Source of the DNA: Portulaca oleracea
Taxonomy: Eukaryota > Streptophyta > Magnoliopsida > Caryophyllales > Portulacaceae
Direction of reading: 5' to 3'
Assembly: GCA_029582165.1 (NCBI GenBank)
Contig: CM055875.1
Coordinates: 27,974,644 to 28,038,643 of the forward strand
Length of the DNA stretch: 64,000 nt
Under the pieces are notes generated by a model, which worked only from the letters and a program-made list of their open reading frames with translations, was not told the DNA's origin and searched no databases. Both the position numbers and the translations under genes were made by a program. Position 1 is the first letter of the stretch; every line of letters starts with the position of its first letter. Shown here in pieces: positions 47,353 through 61,779 of the stretch.

Positions 47353-47609
47353 TATTAGGATTATATTTGTGTATTTTTACATTGTATTTCTGTTAGTTGT
47401 TAGTTAGGTTAGGTAGTTAGCTGGCTAGGTCGTTAGGTCTTTCTCTTTTCTTTTCTTTTCTTTTCTTGGTTTCTTTCATCTCTTTCTCTTTCTCTGATTC
47501 TGTATATATAGGGGGTCTCCCCTTTCATTCAATATATGGAGGAGAATTCAGTTGAGAGCCTTCATCATTCCTTCTTCTTCTTGCTTGTACTCTGATTGCA
47601 ATATTTTCA
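47353..47609 (+). repeat. Copia 3' LTR
   Basis: The same ends as the 5' LTR (TATTAGGATT...ATATTTTCA) and the same TATA region. It follows a purine tract directly. Confidence 0.94.
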
Positions 47610-47614
47610 CTAGT

Positions 47615-48104
47615 CTTAAACCCCTGATATATTAAAAAATGCCTTAGAATTGTTGTAGAATTGTGAGAGTTATATTGATAGGTAATTAATTGTGTAGCAG
47701 AGTGAGAATTAATGCGAGGAAGTTAACCAATCATTTTCTTTTTTAAAAAAGAAAGGAAAACTACGATTTTTTTTGAATGATTGAGATTGCATAAATTGAT
47801 AGACAACTAAAATAACTAAAATAAAACAAAAATATTGCTTACAAATGAGAAGCGACCCTGAAAATTTGGTTGAAAGTTACAAAAATTGGGCATAAATCAT
47901 GAGAATTCTGTGACAAAGAAAGTATATTGAAATATCAATAAACATAAGATAAATATGATAATTAAAGAAAAGTAGGATAAAAGAATGTAAGCACAGTGAA
48001 TCCTAACCATTTCTAATGCGAATAACTGGATATAGGTCACAGTAATTCTGTAAGGAAAAAAAATAGTTGAATATATGAATAAACAAAAGTAGGTTACAAA
48101 GAAG
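47615..48104. other. AT-rich intergenic stretch
   Basis: No gene or repeat structure is supported up to the retroposon target site at about 48085-48104. Confidence 0.45.
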
Positions 48105-48868
48105 AAAAAACCCTAGCCTTCTCTCCTCTTCTCCCAAAAACCCTAGTCTCCTCCCTCTCCATCTTGTTGGAGGGGCTGCCATTGATCCTTCTAATCGATG
48201 GTAAGCCCCGTTTTTGTTTATTTTCTTTGTTAATCGAGAGTTTAGTTTTTAGTTTTATTCCAATAAAATTAGTCTCTTTAAAATTCACAACAATTGTGTT
48301 CCCTTTTTCTGCCGATTGAAAAACCTAGAAACCAAACCCCAACGTTTCATGTGACAATTGGCAGATCGTGTAAGTCAGATTGCTTTCATCTACGTCAAGC
48401 CAAATTGCTTCCAAATACGTGAAGCCGGATTGCTTTCGACTACGTGAAGCGGATGATTGCCGGTCACCGGCGTGAGCCTAGACTAATTGTAGGCTTCTAT
48501 GGTCTGAGTCTCAAAGGTTGATTGGTTGGAAGATGAAGAAGGAATGGAAAGTCGAAGGAAACTGCATCAATAATATCCGAAGGTTACGAAGCAACTTCAC
48601 TGGTAGGAACAATGTAGCAATTATCTTTGATAAAATTAGAGTGGATGTGTAATTTTCATTATATTTTTCGGAATCATGTCCGAAGAGGTGTGAATAGTGT
48701 TGTTATTTCCCTCGTTCACCTACAACCCTATGATTCTTTTGAAAGAATTTGATGGGAGCTAGGAAAGGCCTGAGGTCGTTCTTGCCTCAGTCCAAGATGA
48801 TATATACTATACCGCTATATTAATGGAATGATGTAGTGCTTTTTAGGGTTTTTTCTCAAAAAAAAAAA
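48105..48868 (+). mobile_element. Poly(A) retroposon, about 760 bp, with ~18-bp TSD
   Basis: The block is bounded by AAAAGTAGGTTACAAAGAAG on the left and AAAAGTAGGTTAGAAAGAAG on the right and ends in a run of A after GGGTTTTTTCTC. These are marks of LINE-type target-primed insertion. The head has plant leader features (CCCTAG repeated, pyrimidine tracts) and at 48375-48450 a unit of about 25 bp (GATTGCTTTC plus CTACGTGAAGC) recurs three times. No long ORF is present. A non-autonomous LINE derivative or a retroposed transcript are both possible. Confidence 0.75.
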
Positions 48869-48883
48869 GTAGGTTAGAAAGAA

Positions 48884-49402
48884 GGAAAATTGGATTCTAA
48901 TAATCCTTATTTACTTTTAGCTTTTGTATGCCAATAATGCCTATTTTGTTTTGTATTCTACTGGTGAAAAAAATAAAAATTGTATTTTAGTTGTACCAAA
49001 TCTACCTCCACATTTTTTAAACGTTTTCATTCCTGCCCCATATTATTTTTATTTTTTCATTCATATCCATAGAAAGATTATGAAGTATAGTTACTAAAAG
49101 AATTTTTAAATCTAATTTTTGAAAATCCGAGCAATTATTATGATTTTTTTAAATGAATAAAAGTGAAATAATTAAAACAATTGAAATATTTGAGACAAAC
49201 ATTATAAATTCATTAAAAATGGTGGGGAAGTGTTGTACTAAATTTTGAATCAAATGCAAGTTAAAATCTATTATATTTAGGGTATACACTCGGTGGTGTC
49301 ACACCAAAATACAATTTTTTTGTACTACCATAATACAAAAACAAAGTAGGGATTATTGACATGCAAAAGCTGAAAGTAGGAATTATTAGAATTCAATTTT
49401 CA
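48884..49402. mobile_element. MULE-type MITE, 519 bp, perfect 9-bp TSD
   Basis: TAGAAAGAA is present at 48875-48883 and 49403-49411. The left arm starts GGAAAATTGGATTCTAATAA and the complemented right arm TGAAAATTGAATTCTAATAA; matching continues for about 130 bp (TTTTAGCTTTTG, CAATAATNCCTA, TTTTGTATT). ATTGGATTCTAATAAT is identical to the terminal sequence of the MULE at 35598, so a shared transposase is plausible. Its left TSD overlaps the 3' TSD of the neighbouring retroposon. Confidence 0.87.
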
Positions 49403-49411
49403 TAGAAAGAA

Positions 49412-50848
49412 TATGTAATATGGAAGATCCCCACCCACAAATATTAATGTTGTGTTTTGTATGGTCAAATGAATTGAATGATCAGAGAGAAGGGAAAATG
49501 TAGATGAACAAATTAAAATAGTTTGCGTCATGAATTGCGTCATGATACTACCGTGTTTAATTAGCAGTTATGTGAGAGTATTACACGTTTATAAAATAAC
49601 TTATTTTTTAGGATTTTATTAGAATTGCTCAATTAGTGGAGTAATTGGGTTTATTGAAAGTCAGTATTGTCCAACACACCTCAAAGTGCAGTGCATTATT
49701 GTCCAAGGTCAAAGTTCAGTATATTATTGTCCAATACCCCAAAGTTCAGTATATTATCATCCAAAAATCCTTAGTATTATGACTCTATTCTTTTGTTAGG
49801 TTGGTTCTAACTCTTCTAACTTATCATAATTTATCCTAACCTATCCCAACCTAACACAATTCCCCAAAAAAGTATACACTCTAAAAACACAATTCTCCAA
49901 AAAAAATCATAATTTATCCTAATTTATCCAAACATAACTATCTTAATTTGAAAATAACTCATCCAAAGAACAGGACCTATATAGATTTTAATAGTTTAAA
50001 AGTAAGTTTTTGTTATGAGACTATACATATAAATATAACAACAATATGGATGTAAAATGAAAGGGGGAAGGTTGGTATAATCCGTGAAGGACATTTATAT
50101 AATAAAGGAAAATTTATAGTGGCTGTCAACCATGATAAACACCACAGTGAAAACAATGTTTATCCATATATGTGTCAACTTTTATCTTTATCGTTCATTT
50201 TTTATTTAGTACAACATTATAAAATATATTAACTTAATTAAAAAGTTAATTACGAAATTTCTTTAAATTTAAATATCTTAACTTTTACCTTTTGTCTGGT
50301 GAACAAGTATATTTTGAAAAATATTAATTTTAATTTTTTTAAAAAAATAAACTAAAATTTTAAAAAATATATTTTACAATTTAATGTAAAATTCTTTATT
50401 CAACTCATAAAACTTATTTTAAAATAAAAAAAGGTGATGTGATATTTATTTATCAACACTATTTTTTTACCTTACTTTATATAATTTAATCTTACACTCT
50501 TAAAGAATATTGCCTCATTACTACTATATTTAAATTGTGAGACTGTAAAGTTAAGTGTTTTCTGTTCAAATGAATAGCAAAAATTTTACTTGTTTCCATG
50601 AACAGTAATTTAGGGATACTTTAGTCCATTCATATAAGTTCCTTCTAAGCTGAAAAAAATGGGATTATGCTCTGCTCCCAGACATTCATCAACTCCCCCG
50701 ACCTCCTCCTCTCCCTCTCTCACCGTACTCATGCAAAGGTTTCCAGTTTTAACTCCTCGCCAAAGCTATGACACATAAGTTAAATAAAGAATTTTAAATA
50801 TAAGTCAAAAAAATTCTTATTATAAAGGGTATACGGTTGTAGCAAGTT
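49412..50848. other. AT-rich intergenic DNA with MITE relics
   Basis: At 49650-49772 there is one arm of a MULE-type MITE (ends ATTATCATCCAAAAATCC, like 28340-28359) without a visible partner. At 49785-49975 a decayed Tourist-like unit ends CAAAGAACAGGACCT. No genes are recognised. Confidence 0.5.
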
Positions 50849-50910
50849 ACTAAGTCATTAAGGGTCGATCCCACCCTTACTACCAAAAAAAAAAACTAAG
50901 TCATTAAGGG
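50849..50910 (+). mobile_element. Micro-retroposon: 30 bp with poly(A) between 16-bp TSDs
   Basis: ACTAAGTCATTAAGGG occurs exactly at 50849-50864 and 50895-50910. Between them sit TCGATCCCACCCTTACTACC and about ten A. The first bases, joined to the GGG of the TSD, resemble a tRNA-type B box (GGTTCGATCCC), so this may be the last piece of an extremely 5'-truncated SINE. Confidence 0.75.
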
Positions 50911-52161
50911 GCAATTTTGTACTAATTAAGAGATTTTAATGACATTTAGCTAACACTTTTTTTTGGGTGGGATTTTTGCCATTTTTTGCAAAGTTTATAC
51001 TCCCTCCATTCCGAATTAATTGTTCACTTAACTAACTTATTTTGTTCCAAATTAATTATCACTTTTCGTTTTCCAACACCTAATTTAATTACACTATTAC
51101 TTTTCCATTAATTAATTGTTTTATTTTCCTTTAGCCTTTTCATGTATGCAAATTAAAAACCTTTCATATCTCTTTCCCCCACAAACAACCTCAATTTGAC
51201 TGACAAAAAGGTACAAGGCCTTCTGCAATCCTTTTCACTCCCCCCCCCCCCCCCAAAAAAAAAAAAAAAAAACAAACCCACTACCATGGCCTCTTTGAGT
51301 TTACCAACCACCGTCTCTCCTTCTAAGCTTTCAGCACCTTGTTCCCTAATTCAATTTTTCAAGAATAATTTTAAAAAATCGATAGATCCATTGTCCAATA
51401 TCACACAACTTTGTGATGTTCTCTGTAACTGACTTGAAGGTAGTCAGATATACACTAAAAGCAGAAAAAAAGCACAAAAACACCAAAAGTCATCTGCTAA
51501 ATTTACAAGATAGACACAAGAAAAATAGGAGAAACACAACCTTTACCATGAATGCCAAACAAGTTATTGTCAACCGAGTACAATACATGAAGGCACAACC
51601 TTAATCATCAAAACCAACCACACAGCTTTGTGATACACTCCATAACTTAGACCTAAAAGAACTTGAGCATATAAATCTTCAACATCCATGATATTGTTTT
51701 GTTAAGCTCATGTTGTACATCCACGACATCATCCATTATACTAATAACTGACGTTGAATTTTCATCATCTATAGAGTCCTCCACAACCATAGAATTTGTT
51801 GAGTTCACTGAATCTCGTACAATCATATTGCTATAATCTGCTATCAACAAGTTAAATCCATAAACAGAAAATGAAGGCATAAAAAATAGAGAGAATAAAG
51901 ACATCCAAGAAAAAAAAACAAAAATTGAAAAATTACGATTCTTAAATAACAAGAAAACATCGTAGGTGATGACCACATCCCGATCACCAAAGGAAAAATG
52001 TACACCCTAACTTAGAAAACTACGTACTTCTCCTACTAGTTGGGGATCACACTTCATATTACATTAGGAAGTTCACCACGACTTTCTAACCTTGCTTTGT
52101 TAATATGAGAATGCTTGAAATTGTTGCAACCCTTATGTCGCATTATTTCTATCATGAAAAG

Positions 52162-53278
52162 TTACAATGTTAGAAATATGTGATTCGATTTCAATGGGTA
52201 GAAAAGTTCGAAAGCATTTTGAACAACCTCTACAAGCTCATCAATGGTTTTTGGGGCTAACTCATGCTGTATGGCTTGCATTGCACTAAAAAAACTCAAG
52301 ATCCAACACATTTAAGTCCGGAGAGTTAAGAGTCCGGTTAACTAGGTGAATATTAAAACCGTCCGCACTAACTACTCGCCGGAAGTCAGGATCATCATCC
52401 GTAATATGAGCCCTAGCATTATCCTGTTGAATTAGTATAGGGAGATGTGCATCCTCACGCGACCATTTTTCTTTAATTGCAGAGATCACCTTTTCTATCA
52501 AGAATGTTTTGATAATTTCCTTATTTACAGAAGGCATCACCTTTGTCTCTAAAGTCTTTGCTGCTTTTCTAGCACTACTCCTTTTTGTCGGCACCTTGGT
52601 CACAAAGGGAAATACTCCAATTTTGGAGAGAGCCACATTTCCTAATGCGTCGAATCTCGGCCAAGCCACGACAGCCAAAAACATAACTTTAACTATATAG
52701 TTTTTGCTTTTAGTAGTACAATACGACCCCTCTTCATTAGGTAGCAAGTAGTACTTCTGACATTGTCTTGTCATCTGGAACCATTTTTCATCGATGTGTA
52801 TCACATTATACATTTCAATGAAGACCGGATCATGTGGTATACTACTTGCTTCAAGAAATGATAAACAGAATGACAAACGAGATAGTTTGTTTTGTTCGGT
52901 CAAAAATGGCTTTGTAGGATTAAAGTGTCATTTTATTTCCCCATTCTTCAACCGTTCTATGCAAGGTGGTCGTCGAACATCCCAAACTACTAGATAATGT
53001 TCGAAGAGATGTTCATTTTCTACAAGATATTCATCTAATGGAATTTGCACTTGTTTACGACCACAATTTCTAGTCCTATTATGCAATACATTGCCAGTGT
53101 TGACACCCCTCTCCCAAATGCGTTGGATAGTTCTTGGTGAAACCCCGAATTGGGATGCTACAAGTGTTGTAGCTCCTCTCATTATCTTCTGTCCGTACTT
53201 CTCCGTAATAGTATCCCGTAAATAATTCTACGCTCGGTGTTGTCTAACTATTTCCGTCTCGTAACATTTATCGAACAT
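52162..53278 (-). pseudogene. Mariner-like transposase (plant DDD type), inactivated
   Basis: From ATG at 53278 the frame begins MFDKCYETEIVRQHRA and has a TAG at 53228-53230, then the helix-turn-helix ATTLVASQFGVSPRTIQRIW, a TGA at 52928 (CGA-type Arg in relatives), then the catalytic blocks HIDEKWF (first Asp), LIQQDNARAH (second Asp) and NSPDLNVLDLEFF (third Asp). The third block runs into a T7 run (near 52289) with one T too many; the other frame continues SAMQAIQHELAPKTIDELVE to FLTL and a stop at 52162. The enzyme would cut at TIRs and insert at TA. Two stops and one frameshift inactivate it, while the three catalytic Asp codons remain. Confidence 0.9.
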
Positions 53279-53999
53279 AAAAAAATACACAAAAACTGAT
53301 TTTGTCCCCTTTATTTAAACTGGTAAAAAAAGTCATTATTAGAAATTTTAAATGGACATTGCTACTGAAGCTAAACTAATCAAACATTCCTTCTTCATTT
53401 GACTAGTACCCCTCAATAGTTTGATCATATCCCCTAAAATCCATCAAAATAAATCAGAAAAGTGTAGCAAACAACAAATTCAATACAAGAAGATGAAATC
53501 ATAGTAGGTGAGGTCAAAAATTCATCATGAAGTCAAAGAAGCATGTTGGATAGAAAAAAATATCCAATACAAGAGAATGAAATCAAATGAAGTCACGTTA
53601 AAAATCCATCAAATTGCACCAAAGAAAAAAAATCACGTTTATTGATCACCATCAAATTATACCAATAAAATAATTCATCAAATTATACCCAAAAGTTCAA
53701 AGAAAAGAAAAGGAGTCAATTTAATTCATAATATAAAAAAGCCAAAAACAAGCAATATCCAAAAGAAGATAGTAATCAAACAAAGAAGAAAAACTATGTT
53801 TAGTTTGTTGATCAGTCATCAAACAAAGAAAAACAAGAAAAAACAATATCAAAGAAAAACAACTCAAAACTCAGACTATACAAAACTCACAAAGATTGAA
53901 CCTTTGAGAGAAATAGACATGGCTCATTTAAGAAACTCAAAACTCAGACCGTACAAATCAAATTCAACATATACAATAGCAGAATGAAGTAAGAAGCGT

Positions 54000-55021
54000 A
54001 CTTGGCAATTCAAAACATATATGGTTCTCTACCTTCTTCTTCCTCCACTCCAAGACCCGACTCTTCTTCTTCTCCTTCTTCCTCTTCATCCTCCTCCATG
54101 TCATTCACTTCAATTCCTTCCTCTACAACTGATGACCATTTAGGTTATGATTTAGACCCAAGGGGGAAAAATCATACCCAAAAAAATTGAACAAAACAGA
54201 GCATATGTTGATTGGTGTATATGGCTAGGCTAGTAATTATTTTTCCATTTTAATGAGCGGTTTTTGCTACAGTACAATCGAACAAAATAGATCATTAGCA
54301 ATTGAAGGATTATTATTATTATTGTGAACTAATAAAAAAAAACAGAGCATATGTAGGCTATTATTAACAGCAGAGTCTACAAAGTAAGAAAGCGTATATA
54401 CACTTTAGTGACAACATAGCATACAAAGGATACCTGCTTCATCTTCTTCCTCCTAGTGAAATCCAGGTTCTTCTTCTACCTCCACCGCAAGTCCTTCCTC
54501 CCCAACTAATAAATATTCAAGTCATGATACAAAGATATATCAGATTTAGTCAACACAAATTCAGACCAAAAAAATGTCAATAACAAAGCATACCTGCTGA
54601 GAATTTTTGATTCGGCTCTTCATCTCCATGCCCAACTATTGGAGTAAAGTTGAGGTCAGGAATCATATTCTCACTCTCAATATCACCAACTTCCATTCCA
54701 CCAGCTAAGAACAAGTTCTGATTTAGGTCAGGGATGACATAATCACTGTTGTTGTGATCATTTTCAATCTAACCATCTAGGAACAGGTATGGTAGGTATA
54801 GGAGTTCCCATGACCTTTTTAGCTTTAGTGAACAAGGATGACTGTGCACATGATTTATAAACTTCATTTGGTGGGAAATTTGAAATTTTCAACAAGCTAA
54901 TTGCAATATGTTGGTGGGAAATCAGAAGCCTGATTATTGTAATTAAGAACATTGCTGGTGAATTATTTGAATTAAAGCCTGAAAGAAGAAGATGAAGAGG
55001 CGATGCGAAGGCGACCTGCAA
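54000..55021 (-). pseudogene. Acidic N-terminal exon remnants of the mariner element
   Basis: Minus-strand frames give VVEEGIEVNDMEEDEEEEGE, LVGEEGLAVEVEEEPGFH and GHGDEEPNQKFSA, PDLNQNLFLAGG and PDLNFTPIVG, i.e. several acidic or PDLN-containing blocks separated by non-coding DNA. PDLN resembles the DLN-type repression motif. They lie 5' of the transposase on the same strand inside the element, so they probably belong to its N-terminal region or a second small gene. Stops interrupt some (for example after VPRWLD). The Ser-rich plus-strand ORF here is the antisense of the acidic blocks. Confidence 0.45.
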
Positions 55022-55389
55022 CGAGCAAAAAAACCAAGCAGCTATCTGGAGAAAGAAAAAAAGTATATGATGAGTATTTTTATGAGAGAGAAAAAGTAGG
55101 CACCATTAAATGATTTTAGAGGTTACAACAGTTAGCTCTTGGTCTGTGTGCACCACCCAATTCTGTCAATTAATTCGGAATGGAGGGAGTAGTCTGTTTT
55201 GTTATTAGAGGGGAGGGGAGGGGAATGGACATATCTATATCTTGTTTGTATTATAAGTGGAGGGAAATTTGAGATAGGAATGACTAACAATCTGTTTGAT
55301 TATTAGAGGGGAAGGAAAGGGAGGATATCTATTTCTATCTTGTTTGGATTACAAGTGGAGGAAAATGAGAGGTAAGAATGGTTAAAATG

Positions 55390-55640
55390 TTGTGTTTAGA
55401 TTAAAAAAGGGAGAGGAGAAAAATGAAGTAGTTATTATATTAATAAAACTATTTTTTTTAAAATAAATAATGAGTTCCCCTCCCATCCATTAACTCTCAC
55501 ATTGGGGGGTTAATGGAGGGGAATAGAGGTAAACGGTTCCCTTCTCCTCCCCTCCTATTTATTTTTCCAAACAAGAATAAAGAATGTTACTTAATATCAT
55601 TCCCCTCCTTTTCCCTCCCTTCCCCTCCCATAACCCCAAG
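55390..55640 (+). repeat. Direct repeat copy 1 (purine/pyrimidine-rich)
   Basis: The order GTGTTTAGATTA, GTTATTATATTAATAAA, AATGAGTTC, then CTCCTCCCCTCC and ATATCATTCCCCTCC recurs at 55978-56273 in the same orientation, separated by a foldback. A shorter GAGGGGA-rich unit is duplicated at 55213 and 55305 just before. Confidence 0.6.
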
Positions 55641-55688
55641 GGGTGTTCAACGGTTCCCCAGTTGTTCAAATGGTGCCTCGCTTCAGGT

Positions 55689-55943
55689 TTTTTGGTCATT
55701 TTGATAGCTAGCAGTCGCTTTCGTACGTACAAATCAATTCCTTTATTTTTTTAATTATTGTTGGTCTTCATCCGTAAAATAATATATCGCAAATTTGTTT
55801 ACACTTTTATTTGGTTCATGTCATATTGTATATTCAAAAGTTTTTTTCTAATAAATATTGCTTTATTAGAAAAATCAAGGTACACAATAAAGGAATTGAT
55901 TTGTACGTACGAAAGCGACTACTAGCCATTAAAATGACCAAAA
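55689..55943. repeat. Foldback element with ~58-bp arms
   Basis: The left arm (55689-55748; TTTTGGTCATTTTGATAGCT through CGCTTTCGTACGTACAAATC to CCTTTATT) is the near-perfect complement of 55887-55943. The centre is AT-rich. It looks like a small MITE; no clear TSD was seen. Confidence 0.75.
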
Positions 55944-55977
55944 CACCCCTAATAACCATAATCCGAACATAGCTGTA

Positions 55978-56273
55978 AATATTGTGTTTAGATTAGAAAA
56001 GTAAGGGAATGAGAGAGAATGGGAGAAAAATGAAATAATTATTATATTAATAAAGTTAATTTTTTTAATGCATAATGAGTTCATTTTCCTCCGGTAACCC
56101 TTATATTAGGGTTTAATAAAAAATGGTTGATGGAAGGCAATGAAAGTAATTAAGTAAATGATTCTCCTCCCCTCCTTACTATTTATATTTCTGAATAAGG
56201 GTAGAAAGATTATTTAATATCCTTCCTCTCCTTTCTGTTTCGTTCCTCTCTCGTAACCTCAATCCAAACCTAC
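55978..56273 (+). repeat. Direct repeat copy 2
   Basis: Diverged copy of 55390-55640 with the same block order, ending just upstream of the RPABC5 promoter region. Confidence 0.6.
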
Positions 56274-56406
56274 GGTCATTGACATTTTTGTGCAAACGCA
56301 CGGCTCCTAAGAAATTTAAATTAGAAATACTTCCCTAATTTCTTTCTCTACCGTTTTTTCCTCGTTGGTCGGAGTGGAAGCTGCGAGAGAGAAAGGAGTG
56401 AAGAAG

Positions 56407-59804
<3,398 letters not shown>

Positions 59805-60620
59805 TGGAGTGTGCCCAAAATCAAATTCGTACAAGGCTTGATATCATTATGGCCATTGTCCAATGTCAAAGGCAGTTGTATGCATACAATTGGCAAAAAG
59901 TTTTCCAATCAAAAAACAAGTAAAAAAGATTTGCAGAAATTGTAGTGTTGATATGGCGATGACCTATAGCATTATCTATGAGCATCAAATAGGACTGATG
60001 TGTTTGTTCAATCAAGGACTGCCCACCTAAGAATTCAGGATAGGCTGTCATGTTGACATATTTGTGTGTTTTATTTGCTCCATGCTCCTGTGTAAGTACA
60101 ATTGTGTGACCTTCCTAGATTGAATTTAGTGGTGATAAGTTGATGTTTGTCAAATACTATTTCACTAGCAGAAACATGTTGGACCCGATTAAAGTCGGAC
60201 TTGATGAAGGTTTTTCTTGACCAGATTTATAATTGGGTCATTTGGCCACGATTGAATGAAAATTTGGGTTTATGTTTGGGTTTTGTCATTTCAGTTTGGG
60301 TTGACTTAATCATATATATTTATTAGGGTGATTCAGTGTTGATTAAGTGTTGAACAATCGTAATTAGTGACAACCTTTGATTATCTAACCTGTTACATAA
60401 ACTTTTTCTATAAGTGAAATACTAATAGGGTGTTTACATATCCAATATACCAACAACCCAAAAAAAAAAAAAACCTCAATTGCCTTGATTGAGATTGAGT
60501 TCTTGCTACTTGTTTCACGAACTACCTGGACATAGGTAGAAACAATCAGCGACCATTGATTTGATTTTACTTGAAATCAACCCATCAGAGACCCATTTAC
60601 AAGCATTTGGGGCACGAGGA
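59805..60620. other. 3' region of RPABC5 and intergenic DNA
   Basis: The presumed 3' untranslated region of RPABC5 is followed by AT-rich DNA. A poly(A) run at 60461-60473 is present. No gene is recognised before the copia remnant. Confidence 0.4.
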
Positions 60621-61779
60621 GTCACATGGCCCTGATGGCCACTTGGAGTAATAATTGTGACATCAAGAGTGATGAGGAAGAGGTTACCAATCATTGCTTC
60701 ATGGGAAAAGACGCCAACGACACAGAGGAAGTTGGTGTAGCCAATGATGACTACTAAGACAGTGACGAGGATGAATCAAGGGAGGTAACATTTAATGTTC
60801 TCCTCACCTACCCTAAAAAGTACTTGGGAAAATGTCTTTTAACGTTTATTGAACGTGAGACCAAGCGTTTGAACGAGATTAGATTGCTAAAAGAAACCAA
60901 CAAAGGCATGAAATAGTCCAATGAGAAATTGGAAAAATTATGTGAAGAGCTTACCTCTAGGATCAACATTCTCAAGGATGAAAAACTAAACCTCAAGGTC
61001 AACCTTGATGATTGTCACAAGTCTCCGGCAGAGGTAACCAAGCAAGAAGAAAACCTTGGAAAGTGGCATGAAAAATCACCCCCTGTTAAGGAGCGAAACT
61101 GTCGTCAAGGACATTATGTCCCACAAGGACAAACTATCAAAATCAGGCACCAAGGACGACACAAGGACCTTAATAAATAGTACTAAGGCCGCAGATTTCA
61201 CTCATGGCACCAAAGAAGAATCAACAACCTCAGCACAAGATACCAAGGTCAATCCTCTCATCCCAAAAACGGGAGCCAATTCGGCAAATCTTATTACTCC
61301 AACCATTTTCGCTCTAGAATTGTACAAGTTTGGGTTCAAAAGGAAACAAGACCTCATAACATGATTATTGCTAGTATCCAAAGACCCAAATTTGATGTCA
61401 ATTATGGTTTGAGTAAGGGTGTCTGAAATCTTTGCAGGTATACTCAGCATCCAGGAGCCTGGACACTAAAGGAAACTTGGAGCAATCAAGGACATTAAGT
61501 ACATCAGCAATAAGAATCCCTCAAGGACCTTCGCAGACCTAAAATCAAGGACCTTAACAACTGGATCTACTCAAATGATAGTGTTATTGATTAATTTTTA
61601 GCACAAATTGAGGGGGAGCACCCTCTCTTAGTACTAATAAGTTCATTGAGTTCTTGCAGATTATTACAGTGGTTGCTATATTAAGGGGGAGCATTTTACA
61701 ACCTTTTTGATAAAAGTCCAAAAGGGAGAGAAATAATGTGCTACAAATGAACATTTCCTTTTGTCAATAAGGGGGAGAT
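60621..61779 (+). pseudogene. Sirevirus-like copia remnant: gag tail and 3' non-coding region
   Basis: Frame from about 60623: ALMATWSNNCDIKSDEEEV and NHCFMGKDANDTEEV, then after a stop LLTYPKKYLGKCLLTFIERE and a coiled-coil segment LCEELTSRINILKDEKLNLK. This is the C-terminal part of copia gag as found in Sirevirus-type elements. The rest of pol is missing. From about 61610 several GGGGGAG motifs appear (61611, 61685, 61771), ending in the purine tract GGGGGAGAT just before the 3' LTR. Integrase and reverse transcriptase have been deleted. Confidence 0.8.

Larger units (their letters stand above)
42593..47609 (+). mobile_element. Full-length Ty1/copia retrotransposon, 5.0 kb, TSD CTAGT
   Basis: The 5' LTR is 42593-42844 (252 bp) and the 3' LTR 47353-47609 (257 bp). 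By eye they differ at four bases plus one 5-bp TTTCT indel. TSD CTAGT is at 42588-42592 and 47610-47614. A primer-binding site TGGTATCAGAGC (42845-42856), complementary to initiator Met-tRNA, and a purine tract GAGGGAGGG (47344-47352) flank the coding region. Both LTRs start TA, not TG, and end CA. The TATA box is TATATATAGGGG in each LTR. Confidence 0.95.
51000..55189 (-). mobile_element. Mariner-like element, 4.2 kb, TA TSD, 23-bp TIRs
   Basis: TIRs start CTCCCTCCATTCCGAATTAA at 51000 and, inverted, at 55189; 23 bases match exactly. TA flanks both sides (50998-50999, 55190-55191). The transposase lies on the minus strand. The terminal CTCCCTCC pattern is that of plant mariner and Stowaway families. 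A C15/A19 homopolymer junction is at 51241-51273. The element is complete in outline but its transposase is broken. Confidence 0.93.

Noticed and set aside
50861..50880. Possible tRNA gene at a B-box-like word
   Set aside because: No A box, cloverleaf or anticodon stem surrounds it; it is part of a short poly(A) insertion.
54002..54190. Ser-rich plus-strand ORF
   Set aside because: It is the antisense of the acidic minus-strand blocks of the mariner element.
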